NCBI RefSeq assembly: GCF_016746085.1
Contig: NZ_JAERTZ010000022.1
Coordinates: 1-64,000 of the forward strand
DNA length: 64,000 bases
Direction of reading: 5' to 3'
From: Zobellella iuensis
GTDB taxonomy: Bacteria > Pseudomonadota > Gammaproteobacteria > Enterobacterales > Aeromonadaceae
Position numbers and translations under genes: made by a program. The notes beneath the pieces were generated by a model. The model was not told the DNA's origin, made no database searches, and was given only the letters and a program-made list of their open reading frames with translations. Numbering within the stretch: position 1 is the stretch's first letter; each line of letters starts with the position of its first letter. This document shows, piece by piece, positions 1 through 9,456 of the stretch.

Positions 1-82
1 TATCAGGAATTTCAGCACTTTTTTCAACCAAAGATCCAAACCCTAGAATGTCGATGAATGCTATAAATTTATTTTTATACAT
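1..82 (-). CDS. 5' end of an integron cassette gene, nucleotide-cyclase-like N-terminus (partial)
   Basis: Read leftward from an ATG at 82-80, the frame stays open for 27 codons and leaves the window. It starts MYKNKFIAFIDILGFG. The FIDILGF segment resembles the first metal-binding strand of class III nucleotide cyclases and of cyclase-like hypothetical proteins; that is family resemblance over a very short stretch. A G-rich Shine-Dalgarno (GGGGG) lies about 10 bases upstream. A candidate integron core site sits about 20 bases upstream of the ATG, the usual distance for a gene in a cassette, and the gene points away from intI as cassettes normally do. The sequence is AT-rich, unlike the rest of the window. 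Function cannot be assigned further. Confidence 0.55.
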   Translation of the reverse strand, partial: MYKNKFIAFIDILGFGSLVEKSAEIPD

Positions 83-101
83 TGCTGAGTGCCCCCTGTA
101 G

Positions 102-292
102 CTATAACAATTTAATAGAAGGCATGATGCCCGATTTTTGAACATGCGTCTCGCCTTCTATCCAGAAAGAAGACATGGGATAGATCTTTTAACTCATTGA
201 TAACAGTAATCATTTGTTGCTCACTCCCGGATCTCGGTAGAAATATCGTGCATGTGGCCTTTGAGTATGTGGCAAAATCACTCAATTACAAC
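102..292 (-). other. Presumed attI region of a chromosomal integron
   Basis: This is the AT-rich gap between the LexA box of intI and the first leftward cassette gene, where attI lies in known integrons. On the minus strand GTTATAG (108-102) is a near match to the core GTTRRRY and precedes the cassette ATG by 19 bases. A 9-bp inverted repeat (115-123 with 153-161) lies just upstream of it. The exact crossover is inferred, not shown. Confidence 0.45.
112..213 (-). CDS. 33-codon leader-type ORF inside the presumed attI
   Basis: An ATG at 213-211 opens a 33-codon frame that ends with TAA at 114-112, 30 bases before the cassette ATG. A good Shine-Dalgarno (GGGAGTGAG) lies 5-10 bases upstream. 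The product would begin MITVINELKD and is not recognised. In class 1 integrons a short ORF in attI1 (ORF-11) boosts translation of cassette genes, and this frame sits in the equivalent place. It may equally be chance: no conservation can be judged from one sequence. Confidence 0.3.
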   Translation of the reverse strand: MITVINELKDLSHVFFLDRRRDACSKIGHHAFY

Positions 293-312
293 TACTGTTT
301 ATTTATACAGTC
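293..312 (+). promoter_or_regulatory. LexA (SOS) box over the intI promoter
   Basis: CTGTTTATTTATACAG (295-310) is a perfect CTGT-N8-ACAG LexA operator. It contains a plausible -10 hexamer TATACA (304-309) and ends 22 bases before the intI ATG. SOS control of integron integrases through a LexA box at this position is established for several integrons. Confidence 0.85.
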
Positions 313-332
313 ATATGTGAAGGGGAGTCATC

Positions 333-1319
333 ATGGCTTCACCATTTTTTGAGTACCTGCGTGAATTTATGCTGTCCAGGCGATATGCCAAGCGAACGAT
401 AGATACTTATCTATATTGGATCAGGTTTTTTATTCTATTCCATGATAAGCGACACCCGAACCAGCTGGGTGATGCTGAAGTTGAACAGTTTCTGTCATAT
501 TTATCTAATCAACGCCATGTTGCGGTAAAAACCCAGGCAACAGCATTAAACTCCTTGAGTTTTTTGTATCGTCATATCATACAGCGGCCACTGTCTCAAG
601 AACTGCATTTTAACAAGTCTCATACCCCACAAAAATTACCGGTGGTATTGACTCGTGCCGAAATTCAAGCCCTGTTGGCGTTGGTTGATCTGCGTTACAG
701 GTTGCTGGCCCAGCTGCTCTATGGTAGTGGCTTGCGTTTGATGGAAGCAATTCGACTCCGGGTGCAGGATATCGATTTTGACTATTTGTCTGTATTGATC
801 TGGCAAGGGAAAGGCAATAAAAACCGTCGAGTTACCCTGGCGGGTGAACTTGTGCCGGCACTGCATGGGCAAATTCACTTGGTAGAGCAGTATTACCAAC
901 AAGATAAAGAGACCGCCGATTATGCAGGTGTTTGGTTGCCCCATGCCTTGGCGAGAAAATATCCAAGTGCTCCCGGTCAACTGGGCTGGCACTATCTGTT
1001 CCCTTCGCATCAGTTAAGCCTAGATCCAGAATCCAGGCTGTTGCGCCGCCATCACCTTGATGAAACCACCCTACGCCGGGCGATTAAGCTTGCAGCCCGA
1101 AATGCGAAGATCCGCAAGAATGTTACCTGCCATACGCTGCGCCATAGTTTTGCCACGCATTTATTGGAGGCGGGTGTGGATATTCGTACCGTACAGGAGC
1201 AGCTGGGGCACTCGGATGTTAAAACCACGCAAATTTATACCCATGTCCTTAAGCAGGGTGGCAATGCCGTTAAGAGCCCACTTTCGTTGTTATTGGCCGG
1301 CAATGTCAGCCAGGAATGA
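333..1319 (+). CDS. intI: Integron integrase IntI (tyrosine recombinase)
   Basis: A 328-residue tyrosine recombinase that joins cassette attC sites to attI. The N-terminal SAM-like DNA-binding domain spans about 1-90. The catalytic residues are visible: Arg135 (GSGLRLMEA), Lys160, His267 and Arg270 (CHTLRH), His293 (LGHSD) and Tyr302 (IYTHV). A stretch at about 200-225 ([15 protein letters not shown]) matches the extra helix region found in integron integrases but not in XerC/D, which fixes the subfamily. Start ATG 333 has AAGGGGAG 6-13 bases upstream. The gene is intact and more AT-rich than its neighbours. A LexA box covers its promoter, and cassettes extend leftward, out of the window. Confidence 0.92.
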   Translation: MASPFFEYLREFMLSRRYAKRTIDTYLYWIRFFILFHDKRHPNQLGDAEVEQFLSYLSNQRHVAVKTQATALNSLSFLYRHIIQRPLSQELHFNKSHTPQKLPVVLTRAEIQALLALVDLRYRLLAQLLYGSGLRLMEAIRLRVQDIDFDYLSVLIWQGKGNKNRRVTLAGELVPALHGQIHLVEQYYQQDKETADYAGVWLPHALARKYPSAPGQLGWHYLFPSHQLSLDPESRLLRRHHLDETTLRRAIKLAARNAKIRKNVTCHTLRHSFATHLLEAGVDIRTVQEQLGHSDVKTTQIYTHVLKQGGNAVKSPLSLLLAGNVSQE

Positions 1320-1529
1320 GGGTAATGGCAAATTTCTCAAAAGCACGCTACCGCCCTTGGGTTACAGCGCCCCATATGCTGTAAAAGGCAGCTTAGCGGC
1401 AGGTGCCTACAGGGTCTAGCTGGTGGTGCGGTTTTTGTGTTTTAAGGTGATGATTGGTTGATAAATAACCGGTTTACGTGTGGGTTGAAGTATTTGGCCG
1501 GATGTTGGGACTGTGCCCCGGTTTATGGA

Positions 1530-1608
1530 CCCCCGCCTTCGCGGGGGAGACATCTGAAGAAGCCTGCGGGGTGCTGGAATGGGTCTGAACCCCCGCCTTC
1601 ACGGGGGG
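1530..1608. repeat. Two short palindromic repeats (GCCTTCGC-centred)
   Basis: The palindrome CCCCCGCCTTCGCGGGGG (1530-1547) and a near copy (about 1590-1607, one base changed in the second arm) lie 40 bases apart in the intI-tex gap. The same unit, in either orientation, recurs near 12846, 12982, 31269 and 31310, so this is a dispersed REP-like element. The rest of 1320-1620 holds no gene I can support. Confidence 0.7.
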
Positions 1609-1622
1609 CGATATGCTGTAAT

Positions 1623-1647
1623 GGCCCGGGTTGCCCCGGGCCTTTTT
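1623..1647 (+). terminator. Rho-independent terminator at the intI/tex convergence
   Basis: The stem GGCCCGGG/CCCGGGCC has a 4-base loop and is followed by five T on the plus strand. It lies immediately past the tex stop codon on the other strand. In the tex direction it is a stem with A rather than T after it, so it best stops rightward transcripts coming from intI. Confidence 0.7.
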
Positions 1648-1648
1648 A

Positions 1649-3979
<2,331 letters not shown>

Positions 3980-3982
3980 AAA

Positions 3983-4068
3983 TCAGTCTTCGAAGGGGCT
4001 GTATCGAATGTGGTTGATGTACCACTCCCTGACGCCCGAGGGGGGGTTACCCGCACCTCGTCGTCCAC
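3983..4068 (-). pseudogene. greB: Duplicated 3' end of greB (remnant)
   Basis: These 86 bases match the last 29 codons of the intact greB at 11210-11692 with two substitutions and one deleted base, which shifts the frame. The copy keeps the greB stop codon (TGA, complement of 3983-3985) and sits 3 bases before tex, the ancestral greB-tex junction. It is the left direct repeat of the 7.2-kb insert; the right copy is inside functional greB. The stretch from 4072 to 4234 shows no gene. Confidence 0.9.
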
Positions 4069-4234
4069 TTGGCCATCGCTTGAGTCGACAACGACAAGCC
4101 GGCACTTTCCAGAGATTCCCGGAAACATGTGCCGTACTCTACAAGCGATGGCGGGTCATTAAAACCATGTTCGGGTTTTCGCTACCCGCTGGGCTGGTCC
4201 GGCCCGGCCGCATCGGACGCCCGCTGTCCGCGGG

Positions 4235-5146
4235 CTAGGGCGGCAATGAGCGGCCGCTGGTGTTGCTGAGCAGCCAGTCGGCGAAGCGCCTGGCATAAGG
4301 GTTGGAAAAACCTTCCTGCGGGTACACCAGGTAGAAGTCTTCGCTGCTGGGCAGCCGCTGGCCGAAGGGGGCTATCAGGGTGCCATCCCTCAGTTGGTCT
4401 TCCACCAAAGACAGCCTGCCCAGGGCCACGCCAAAGCCGGATTCCACCAGGTGCAGCACGCAGGCGTAGGTGTCGAACTGCATGCCTTCGGAAGGGTTGA
4501 CGCGCGTCGCCTCGGCAAACTGCAGCCATTCTCCCCAGCCTTCCTCGTAGCCCATCACATGCAGCAATTCATGATGACGCAGGTCGTCCACCTGCCGCAG
4601 CGGCTGCCTGGCCAGCAGCGCCGGAGAGCAAACCGGAAAAAGGGTATCCCGGCTGAGCCTTTCGACCTTCACGCCCGTCCACTGTCCCTTGCCCCAGCGG
4701 ATTTCCAGGTCTCCCGCCATCTCCTCCTGCCGCAGCCAGATATCCGTGTTCAGTTGCAGGTTGATGTCCGGGTGCTCCGCCTGAAAAGAGGTCAGCCGGC
4801 GCGCATTCAGCCAGTAGCTGAAAAACGCCATGCTGCCCCGGATCTTGACCTGCTTGCGGTGCCCTTCACCAAAGATCTCGTTGGTGGCGATCATCAGCTT
4901 CTGGATGGCGCCGTGCACAATCGGCAGGTAGGCCAGGCCTTCTTCCGTCAGCTCTATGCTGCGGGCCTGCCGTTTGAACAGCGGGGTGTTCAGCTGCGCT
5001 TCCAGGCTTTTGATCTGCTGGCTGATGGCGCCCTGCGTCATATGCAGCTCGTTGGCCGCCTGGGTAAAGCTGAGCAGCCTGGCCGCCGCTTCAAAGGAGC
5101 GCAGCCAGTTCAGGGGGGGCAGTGCCTTGTTTTTCATAAATGCCAT
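4235..5146 (-). CDS. LysR-family regulator (GcvA-like) of the inserted catabolic operon
   Basis: A 303-residue LysR-type regulator. The N-terminal winged helix-turn-helix (about 10-70, with LLSFTQAANELHMTQGAISQQIKSLE) is followed by a substrate-binding effector domain. The DNA-binding part and the PLNWLRSFEAAARLLSF start are typical of the GcvA subgroup. It is divergent from the enzyme and transporter genes and separated from them by 382 bases, so it probably controls them. The start may be the second ATG (5137), which has AGCGGA about 8 bases upstream. The effector cannot be read from the sequence. Confidence 0.88.
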   Translation of the reverse strand: MAFMKNKALPPLNWLRSFEAAARLLSFTQAANELHMTQGAISQQIKSLEAQLNTPLFKRQARSIELTEEGLAYLPIVHGAIQKLMIATNEIFGEGHRKQVKIRGSMAFFSYWLNARRLTSFQAEHPDINLQLNTDIWLRQEEMAGDLEIRWGKGQWTGVKVERLSRDTLFPVCSPALLARQPLRQVDDLRHHELLHVMGYEEGWGEWLQFAEATRVNPSEGMQFDTYACVLHLVESGFGVALGRLSLVEDQLRDGTLIAPFGQRLPSSEDFYLVYPQEGFSNPYARRFADWLLSNTSGRSLPP

Positions 5147-5255
5147 TCCGCTTGCATCTCAACACTCTTCCAGTGAGGGCTTGTTGTCATCCGTAAACGG
5201 CAGGGCTGCCGCCAAAGCAACCCATTAGCAAAACGACCCCTAAGGCCGTTTTTTA

Positions 5256-5282
5256 TTCGTTTTCGGATTTATTTCGTTTCGG
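5256..5282. promoter_or_regulatory. Direct repeat TTCGTTTTCGG / TTCGTTTCGG in the lysR-divergent gap
   Basis: Two near-identical 10-11 base repeats (5256-5266 and 5273-5282) lie in the AT-rich part of the divergent region, where a LysR operator or the promoters would be expected. Assignment as an operator is inference. Confidence 0.3.
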
Positions 5283-5375
5283 TCATTCTTGGCAGCAAGG
5301 CTACAGGAAGCCGGCTGAAAGAAACAGATGCCAATGGAAATGGGGCATAAATGCAAGTTTCTGGTGCCGGTTATA

Positions 5376-5494
5376 CCGCCAGGGTATCAATTCCGTCCCC
5401 GAACCGAGGGTGGACGACAGCGGTAACCCTGGCCGGTTGCCAAGGGTTTGCTAATGCAACGGCTTCTGCCGACGGCTCGGGAACCCCGTTGCAG
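5376..5494 (+). promoter_or_regulatory. Structured 5' leader upstream of the catabolic operon
   Basis: A GC-rich 120-base stretch with nested complementary arms. GCCAGGGTA (5378-5386) pairs with TAACCCTGGC (5424-5433) and encloses CGTCC/GGACG (5394-5398 with 5412-5416). Then GTTGC (5436-5440) can pair with GCAAC (5456-5460), while TGCAACGG (5455-5462) can instead pair with CCGTTGCA (5486-5493). The last two pairings exclude each other, as in attenuators and riboswitches. It does not match a riboswitch consensus I recognise. Confidence 0.4.
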
Positions 5495-5528
5495 GGTAAT
5501 GATTCAATAGTAAAAAGGAACAGTATCC

Positions 5529-6731
5529 ATGAACAATGCCGATTACAAAAACGCCGGCGCGGGTACCAAGGTGGTGTGGGCCGGAGAAAAAAACGCGCTT
5601 GCCCATAACGCCACCCAGGTGCCCATCATGCTCAGCGCCGCCTTTCAGTATGACGATATCGACGAGTGGTATGACGTCGCCATGGGTGAAAAGCCGGGGC
5701 ATATCTACAGCCGCATGAGCAACCCCACGGTGCGCGCCCTGGAAGAAAAAATGTGCGTGCTGGAAGGCGCCGACAATGCCGTTGCCTTTGCAACCGGGAT
5801 GGCCGCGATCAGCAGCACGCTGTACACCTTCCTGCGCCCCGGCGACCGGGTGGTGTCCGTCAAGGACACCTACGGCGGCACCAACAAGATTTTCGACGAG
5901 TTCCTCCCGGGCATGGGGGTGGAGGTGCGGCTTTGCCCCACGGAAGACATGGCCCTGCTGGAACGCGAAATCGCCGCAGGCTGTGCGGTGCTCTACCTGG
6001 AAACGCCGACCAACCCCACCCTGAAGATCCTGGATATCGAGCGGCTGGCCCGTGCCGGCAAGGCGGCCGGCGCCCTGGTGATTATTGACAACACCTTCGC
6101 CACGCCACTCAATCAGAACCCCCTGGAACTGGGGGTGGACATAGTGCTGCACAGCGCCACCAAGTTCCTGAGCGGCCATGCGGATGTGATGGGCGGCGTG
6201 GTGTGCGGCTCCGGCGAGCTTATGCAGCGGGTGGCGCACTACCGGGAAATCAACGGCTCCTCCCTCGATGCCTTCTCCGCCTACCTGATCATCCGCGGCA
6301 TGAAAACGCTCAAGCTGCGGGTGCGCCAGCAGGAAGCCAGTGCCATGGCCCTGGCGCGTTACCTGCAAGGCGAGCCGCTGGTCGAGCAGGTCAACTATCC
6401 GGGGCTGCCGGAGCACCCGGGTCATGACATCGCCGCACGCCAGATGAAGGGATACGGCGGCATCGTCAGTTTTGTCCTCAGGCACGGCATGGACGCGGTC
6501 AGGATACTCCTGCCAAAACTGGTCTATGCCAACCGGGCCGGCAACCTCGGCGCGGTGGAAACCATATACGGCCCGGCAAGAACCACCAGCCATGTGGAAA
6601 ACACGCTGGAGGAACGGCTGGCCCTGGGCATCTCCGAAGGCCTGGTGCGCATCTCGGTGGGTATTGAAGACACCGACGACCTGCTGGCGGATCTGAAGCA
6701 GGCGTTCGACCAACTGCGGCAATCCCTTTAA
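5529..6731 (+). CDS. PLP-dependent Cys/Met-metabolism enzyme (cystathionine gamma-synthase/gamma-lyase family)
   Basis: A 400-residue fold-type I PLP enzyme acting on the gamma position of amino acids. Seen motifs are YSRMSNPT, FATGMAAISS (phosphate-binding loop), LETPTNP, IDNTFATP and the Schiff-base lysine in SATKFLSGHAD. It is clearly a relative of MetB, whose housekeeping copy lies at 27604-28764, but the two are only family-level similar. Start ATG 5529 follows AAAAAGGAA. It is the first gene of the inserted operon, followed by homoserine dehydrogenase. That context suggests gamma-replacement or elimination of a homoserine derivative in a catabolic direction rather than methionine synthesis. 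The exact substrate is not shown by the sequence. Confidence 0.88.
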   Translation: MNNADYKNAGAGTKVVWAGEKNALAHNATQVPIMLSAAFQYDDIDEWYDVAMGEKPGHIYSRMSNPTVRALEEKMCVLEGADNAVAFATGMAAISSTLYTFLRPGDRVVSVKDTYGGTNKIFDEFLPGMGVEVRLCPTEDMALLEREIAAGCAVLYLETPTNPTLKILDIERLARAGKAAGALVIIDNTFATPLNQNPLELGVDIVLHSATKFLSGHADVMGGVVCGSGELMQRVAHYREINGSSLDAFSAYLIIRGMKTLKLRVRQQEASAMALARYLQGEPLVEQVNYPGLPEHPGHDIAARQMKGYGGIVSFVLRHGMDAVRILLPKLVYANRAGNLGAVETIYGPARTTSHVENTLEERLALGISEGLVRISVGIEDTDDLLADLKQAFDQLRQSL

Positions 6732-6811
6732 GGATATTCAATATGTCGCATGGTTGGCGCCAGTCGCAGCCATGTGGCGCTGTTCCACTCTCAATAAAGC
6801 AAGGACGATTT

Positions 6812-7852
6812 ATGGCGCATAACGTTGCAATACTGGGCTTCGGTGTCGTTGGGCAAGGGCTCGCCGAGATACTGCATGACAAGGCCGCCTCGCTGCGCGA
6901 AGGGCTGGGGTTCGACGCCCGCATCGTCGCGGTATCGGACCTGATGAAGGGCTCCCTCTATCATCCGCACGGGCTCGATATTCCCGAGCTGCTGAACGCC
7001 GTTCGCACCACCGGCTCCCTCGACAGCTACCCCGACGAGCCGGGCCTGGTGCGCGGCCGGGACAGCTTCGACACCATCAGGGAGAGCAACGCCGACACCG
7101 TGGTCGAGCTGACCTATACGGATGGCAAAACGGGCCAGCCGGCCATCGACCATTGCCGCCTGGCGTTTGAATGCAAGAAAAACGTCGTGATGAGCAACAA
7201 GGGCCCGGTATCGCTCGCCTATGAAAGCCTCGCGCGGATGGCGGAGGCGCACGGCGTGCGCTGGGGCTTTGAAGGCACGGTAATGAGCGGAACGCCGGCC
7301 TTGCGCATGCCGCTGGTCGCGCTGTCCGGCAATGACATCGGCGAAGTCAGGGGCATTTTGAACGGCACCACCAACTTTATGCTGACCCGCATGGCCGAAG
7401 GGGTCGGCTACGACGACGCCCTGGCCGAGGCCCAGGCAAAAGGCTATGCGGAGGCGGACCCGACCAGCGATGTGGAAGGGTACGACGCCCAGTACAAAAC
7501 GGCCATCCTCGCCAATGTGGTAATGGGCATCCCCCTCAAACGGGAAGACATTCCCTGCCGGGGTATCCGTGATATTTCACCGGAGGATATTGCCCGGGCG
7601 TCACGCGAAGGCAAAATCTGGAAGCTGCTGGCCAGGTGCCGGCGCGAGGGCGGCAGTGTCCAGGCCAGTGTGGGGCCGGTTGCCATTCCGCTCAGCGATC
7701 CGCTGGCCGGCGTTGGCGGGGCGCTGAATGCCATCACCTATGAATGCGACCTGGCCGGCCCCATCACCCTGATCGGGCCCGGTGCCGGAAAAACAGAAAC
7801 GGGATATTCCATCCTGATCGATCTTATCAATATTCATCGCCATCAAATCTGA
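6812..7852 (+). CDS. Homoserine dehydrogenase, short form without ACT domain
   Basis: Interconverts homoserine and aspartate semialdehyde with NAD(P). The 346-residue protein has the Rossmann motif GFGVVGQG near residue 8, the conserved SNKGPVS segment, GILNGTTNF, and the catalytic-region signature AEADPTSDVEGYDAQYK. The C-terminal ACT regulatory domain of biosynthetic enzymes is absent, so no threonine feedback is expected. ATG 6812 is preferred over an upstream frame start at 6743 because AAGGACG lies 5-11 bases before it and the homology begins there. A second, fused homoserine dehydrogenase is encoded by metL in this window, so this copy is probably catabolic. Confidence 0.88.
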   Translation: MAHNVAILGFGVVGQGLAEILHDKAASLREGLGFDARIVAVSDLMKGSLYHPHGLDIPELLNAVRTTGSLDSYPDEPGLVRGRDSFDTIRESNADTVVELTYTDGKTGQPAIDHCRLAFECKKNVVMSNKGPVSLAYESLARMAEAHGVRWGFEGTVMSGTPALRMPLVALSGNDIGEVRGILNGTTNFMLTRMAEGVGYDDALAEAQAKGYAEADPTSDVEGYDAQYKTAILANVVMGIPLKREDIPCRGIRDISPEDIARASREGKIWKLLARCRREGGSVQASVGPVAIPLSDPLAGVGGALNAITYECDLAGPITLIGPGAGKTETGYSILIDLINIHRHQI

Positions 7853-7853
7853 A

Positions 7854-7883
7854 CCATTAAAAGACCCATTCTCTTTTTAATGG
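7854..7883. other. Intercistronic hairpin
   Basis: CCATTAAAAGA (7854-7864) pairs with TCTTTTTAATGG (7872-7883) apart from one bulged base, between homoserine dehydrogenase and aldehyde dehydrogenase. There is no T tract after the stem, so it looks like an mRNA-stability or processing element rather than a terminator. Confidence 0.4.
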
Positions 7884-7907
7884 CATCACCCGCTTTGTGA
7901 TTGGAAA

Positions 7908-9365
7908 ATGACCATGACGTCAATATCTGTAGAGTCTATGGAAGGAAAACTGTTTCTGTCCGGGCAATGGGTCGGCGTGGATAACACCTACGACCTGTTC
8001 AATGCCGAGAAAAACAGTCTGATTACCAGAATTGCTTCCGCCCGGGAATCCCATGTGCTTGCGGCCATCCGCAACGGCAAGGCCGGCGCGGAAGTGGCGG
8101 CGGCAATGCCGGTGCACGAGCGAATGAGAATCTTGCACGGCGCGGCGGACGTTGTTGAAAGCAACCGCCATGTTTATATCGACGCCATTGTGTCGGAGGG
8201 ATGTAAAACCCGGCGGGAAGCCACCAAGGAAGTGAACCGCTGCATACAGACCTTAAGGCTTTCCGCCGAAGAAGCGCGGCGCATCAACGGCGAGACCATT
8301 GCATTCGACCAAATGCCGGGCAGCGAGGGGCGCGTCGGTTATTACTATCGCTTCCCGGTGGGGCTCATCGTGGCGATCACACCCTTTAACGATCCGCTCA
8401 ACCTGGTCGCGCACAAGATAGGTCCCGCGGTGGCCAGTGGTAACGCCATTATCGTGAAGCCGGCGCCGGCAACTCCCCTGAGCGCCCTGCTGCTGGCCGA
8501 AGCCTTTGCCCAGGCGGGCTTGCCCGACGGCGTGCTGTCGGTGCTGCCCGGCTTTCCGGAAGGCATGGGGGATCACCTGATCACCCATGACGATGTGCGC
8601 ATGATTTCATTTACCGGCGGGCTGAGCTCCGGCAAGGCACTGATGCAGAAAGCCGGGCTGAAGAAAATGAGCATGGAGCTGGGCGCCAGCTCTCCGGCGC
8701 TGGTGCTCGACGATGCGGAGCTCGGGCCGGCGGTCGAGGCGATCGTTTCCGGCGCCTTCTGGGCCGCCGGGCAGAACTGCCTCGGTGTGCAGCGTGTTTA
8801 TGTGCACCGCGCCCGCTACGGCGAATTTCTCAACACCCTGGTGGACAGGACCCGCAGCCTGCGGGTCGGCAGCAAGCAGAGCGAAGAGACCGATGTCGGC
8901 CCCATGATCAGCCTGTCCGAGGCCGAGCGGGTGGAAAGCTGGGTTAACGAAGCCCTTGCCAACGGCGCCCGCCTGCTCTGCGGCGGCGAGCGCAATGGGG
9001 CCTTCTACCTTCCGACCATACTCGAGAAGGTGCCGGGCAACTGTCGCCTGGCCCGGGAGGAAATCTTCGGCCCCGTGGTCATGGTTGAGCCGTTCGACAG
9101 CCTGGATGAGGCCATCGACAAAGCCAATGGAGTCAACTTCGGGCTGCATGCCGGTGTATTTACCCAGGATATCAACAAGGCCTTCTCTGCCATTCGTCGC
9201 CTCGAGGTTGGCGGGGTGATGATTAATGACAGTTCCGATTACCGTATCGATGCCATGCCCTTCGGTGGAGTCAAACACTCGGGTATTGGCAGGGAAGGCG
9301 TGAAATTCTCTATTCAGGAAATGACCGAGACCAAGGTGGTGTGTTTTAAAACCAGCGGTTTTTGA
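7908..9365 (+). CDS. NAD(P)-dependent aldehyde dehydrogenase (possible aspartate-semialdehyde to aspartate)
   Basis: A 485-residue aldehyde dehydrogenase superfamily member. The catalytic cysteine is in AAGQNCLGVQRV, the general-base glutamate in SMELGASSPALV, and the Asn of the oxyanion hole in ITPFNDPLN. The C-terminal MPFGGVKHSGIGREG is typical. The start is ATG 7908 or the in-frame ATG 7914; a single GGAAA lies just upstream of both. Placed after homoserine dehydrogenase, it is a natural candidate to oxidise aspartate semialdehyde to aspartate, as DoeC does in ectoine breakdown. This role is inferred from order only; the family covers many aldehydes. Confidence 0.85.
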   Translation: MTMTSISVESMEGKLFLSGQWVGVDNTYDLFNAEKNSLITRIASARESHVLAAIRNGKAGAEVAAAMPVHERMRILHGAADVVESNRHVYIDAIVSEGCKTRREATKEVNRCIQTLRLSAEEARRINGETIAFDQMPGSEGRVGYYYRFPVGLIVAITPFNDPLNLVAHKIGPAVASGNAIIVKPAPATPLSALLLAEAFAQAGLPDGVLSVLPGFPEGMGDHLITHDDVRMISFTGGLSSGKALMQKAGLKKMSMELGASSPALVLDDAELGPAVEAIVSGAFWAAGQNCLGVQRVYVHRARYGEFLNTLVDRTRSLRVGSKQSEETDVGPMISLSEAERVESWVNEALANGARLLCGGERNGAFYLPTILEKVPGNCRLAREEIFGPVVMVEPFDSLDEAIDKANGVNFGLHAGVFTQDINKAFSAIRRLEVGGVMINDSSDYRIDAMPFGGVKHSGIGREGVKFSIQEMTETKVVCFKTSGF

Positions 9366-9387
9366 TTTTCTGAACCGAGAGGGAAGG

Positions 9388-9423
9388 TTGCCGGGCCCTT
9401 GGCCGTGGTGGTTGGCCCGGCAA
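9388..9423. other. Intercistronic hairpin before the BCCT gene
   Basis: TTGCCGGGCC (9388-9397) and GGCCCGGCAA (9414-9423) form a perfect 10-bp stem with a 16-base loop and no T tract. A role in setting the relative expression of the transporter gene is possible. Confidence 0.4.
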
Positions 9424-9456
9424 TATCATCAGGGAATAATTTGATAGGTATGTCAT

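Noticed and set aside
333-1319. Phage or XerC/D-type recombinase instead of IntI
   Set aside because: The extra segment at residues 200-225 typical of integron integrases, the LexA box, and a divergent cassette-like gene beyond a core-like site all point to IntI.
5351-5608. 85-codon plus-strand frame before the PLP enzyme gene
   Set aside because: It runs through the hairpin leader into the PLP enzyme gene in another frame, has no ribosome site and no family resemblance.
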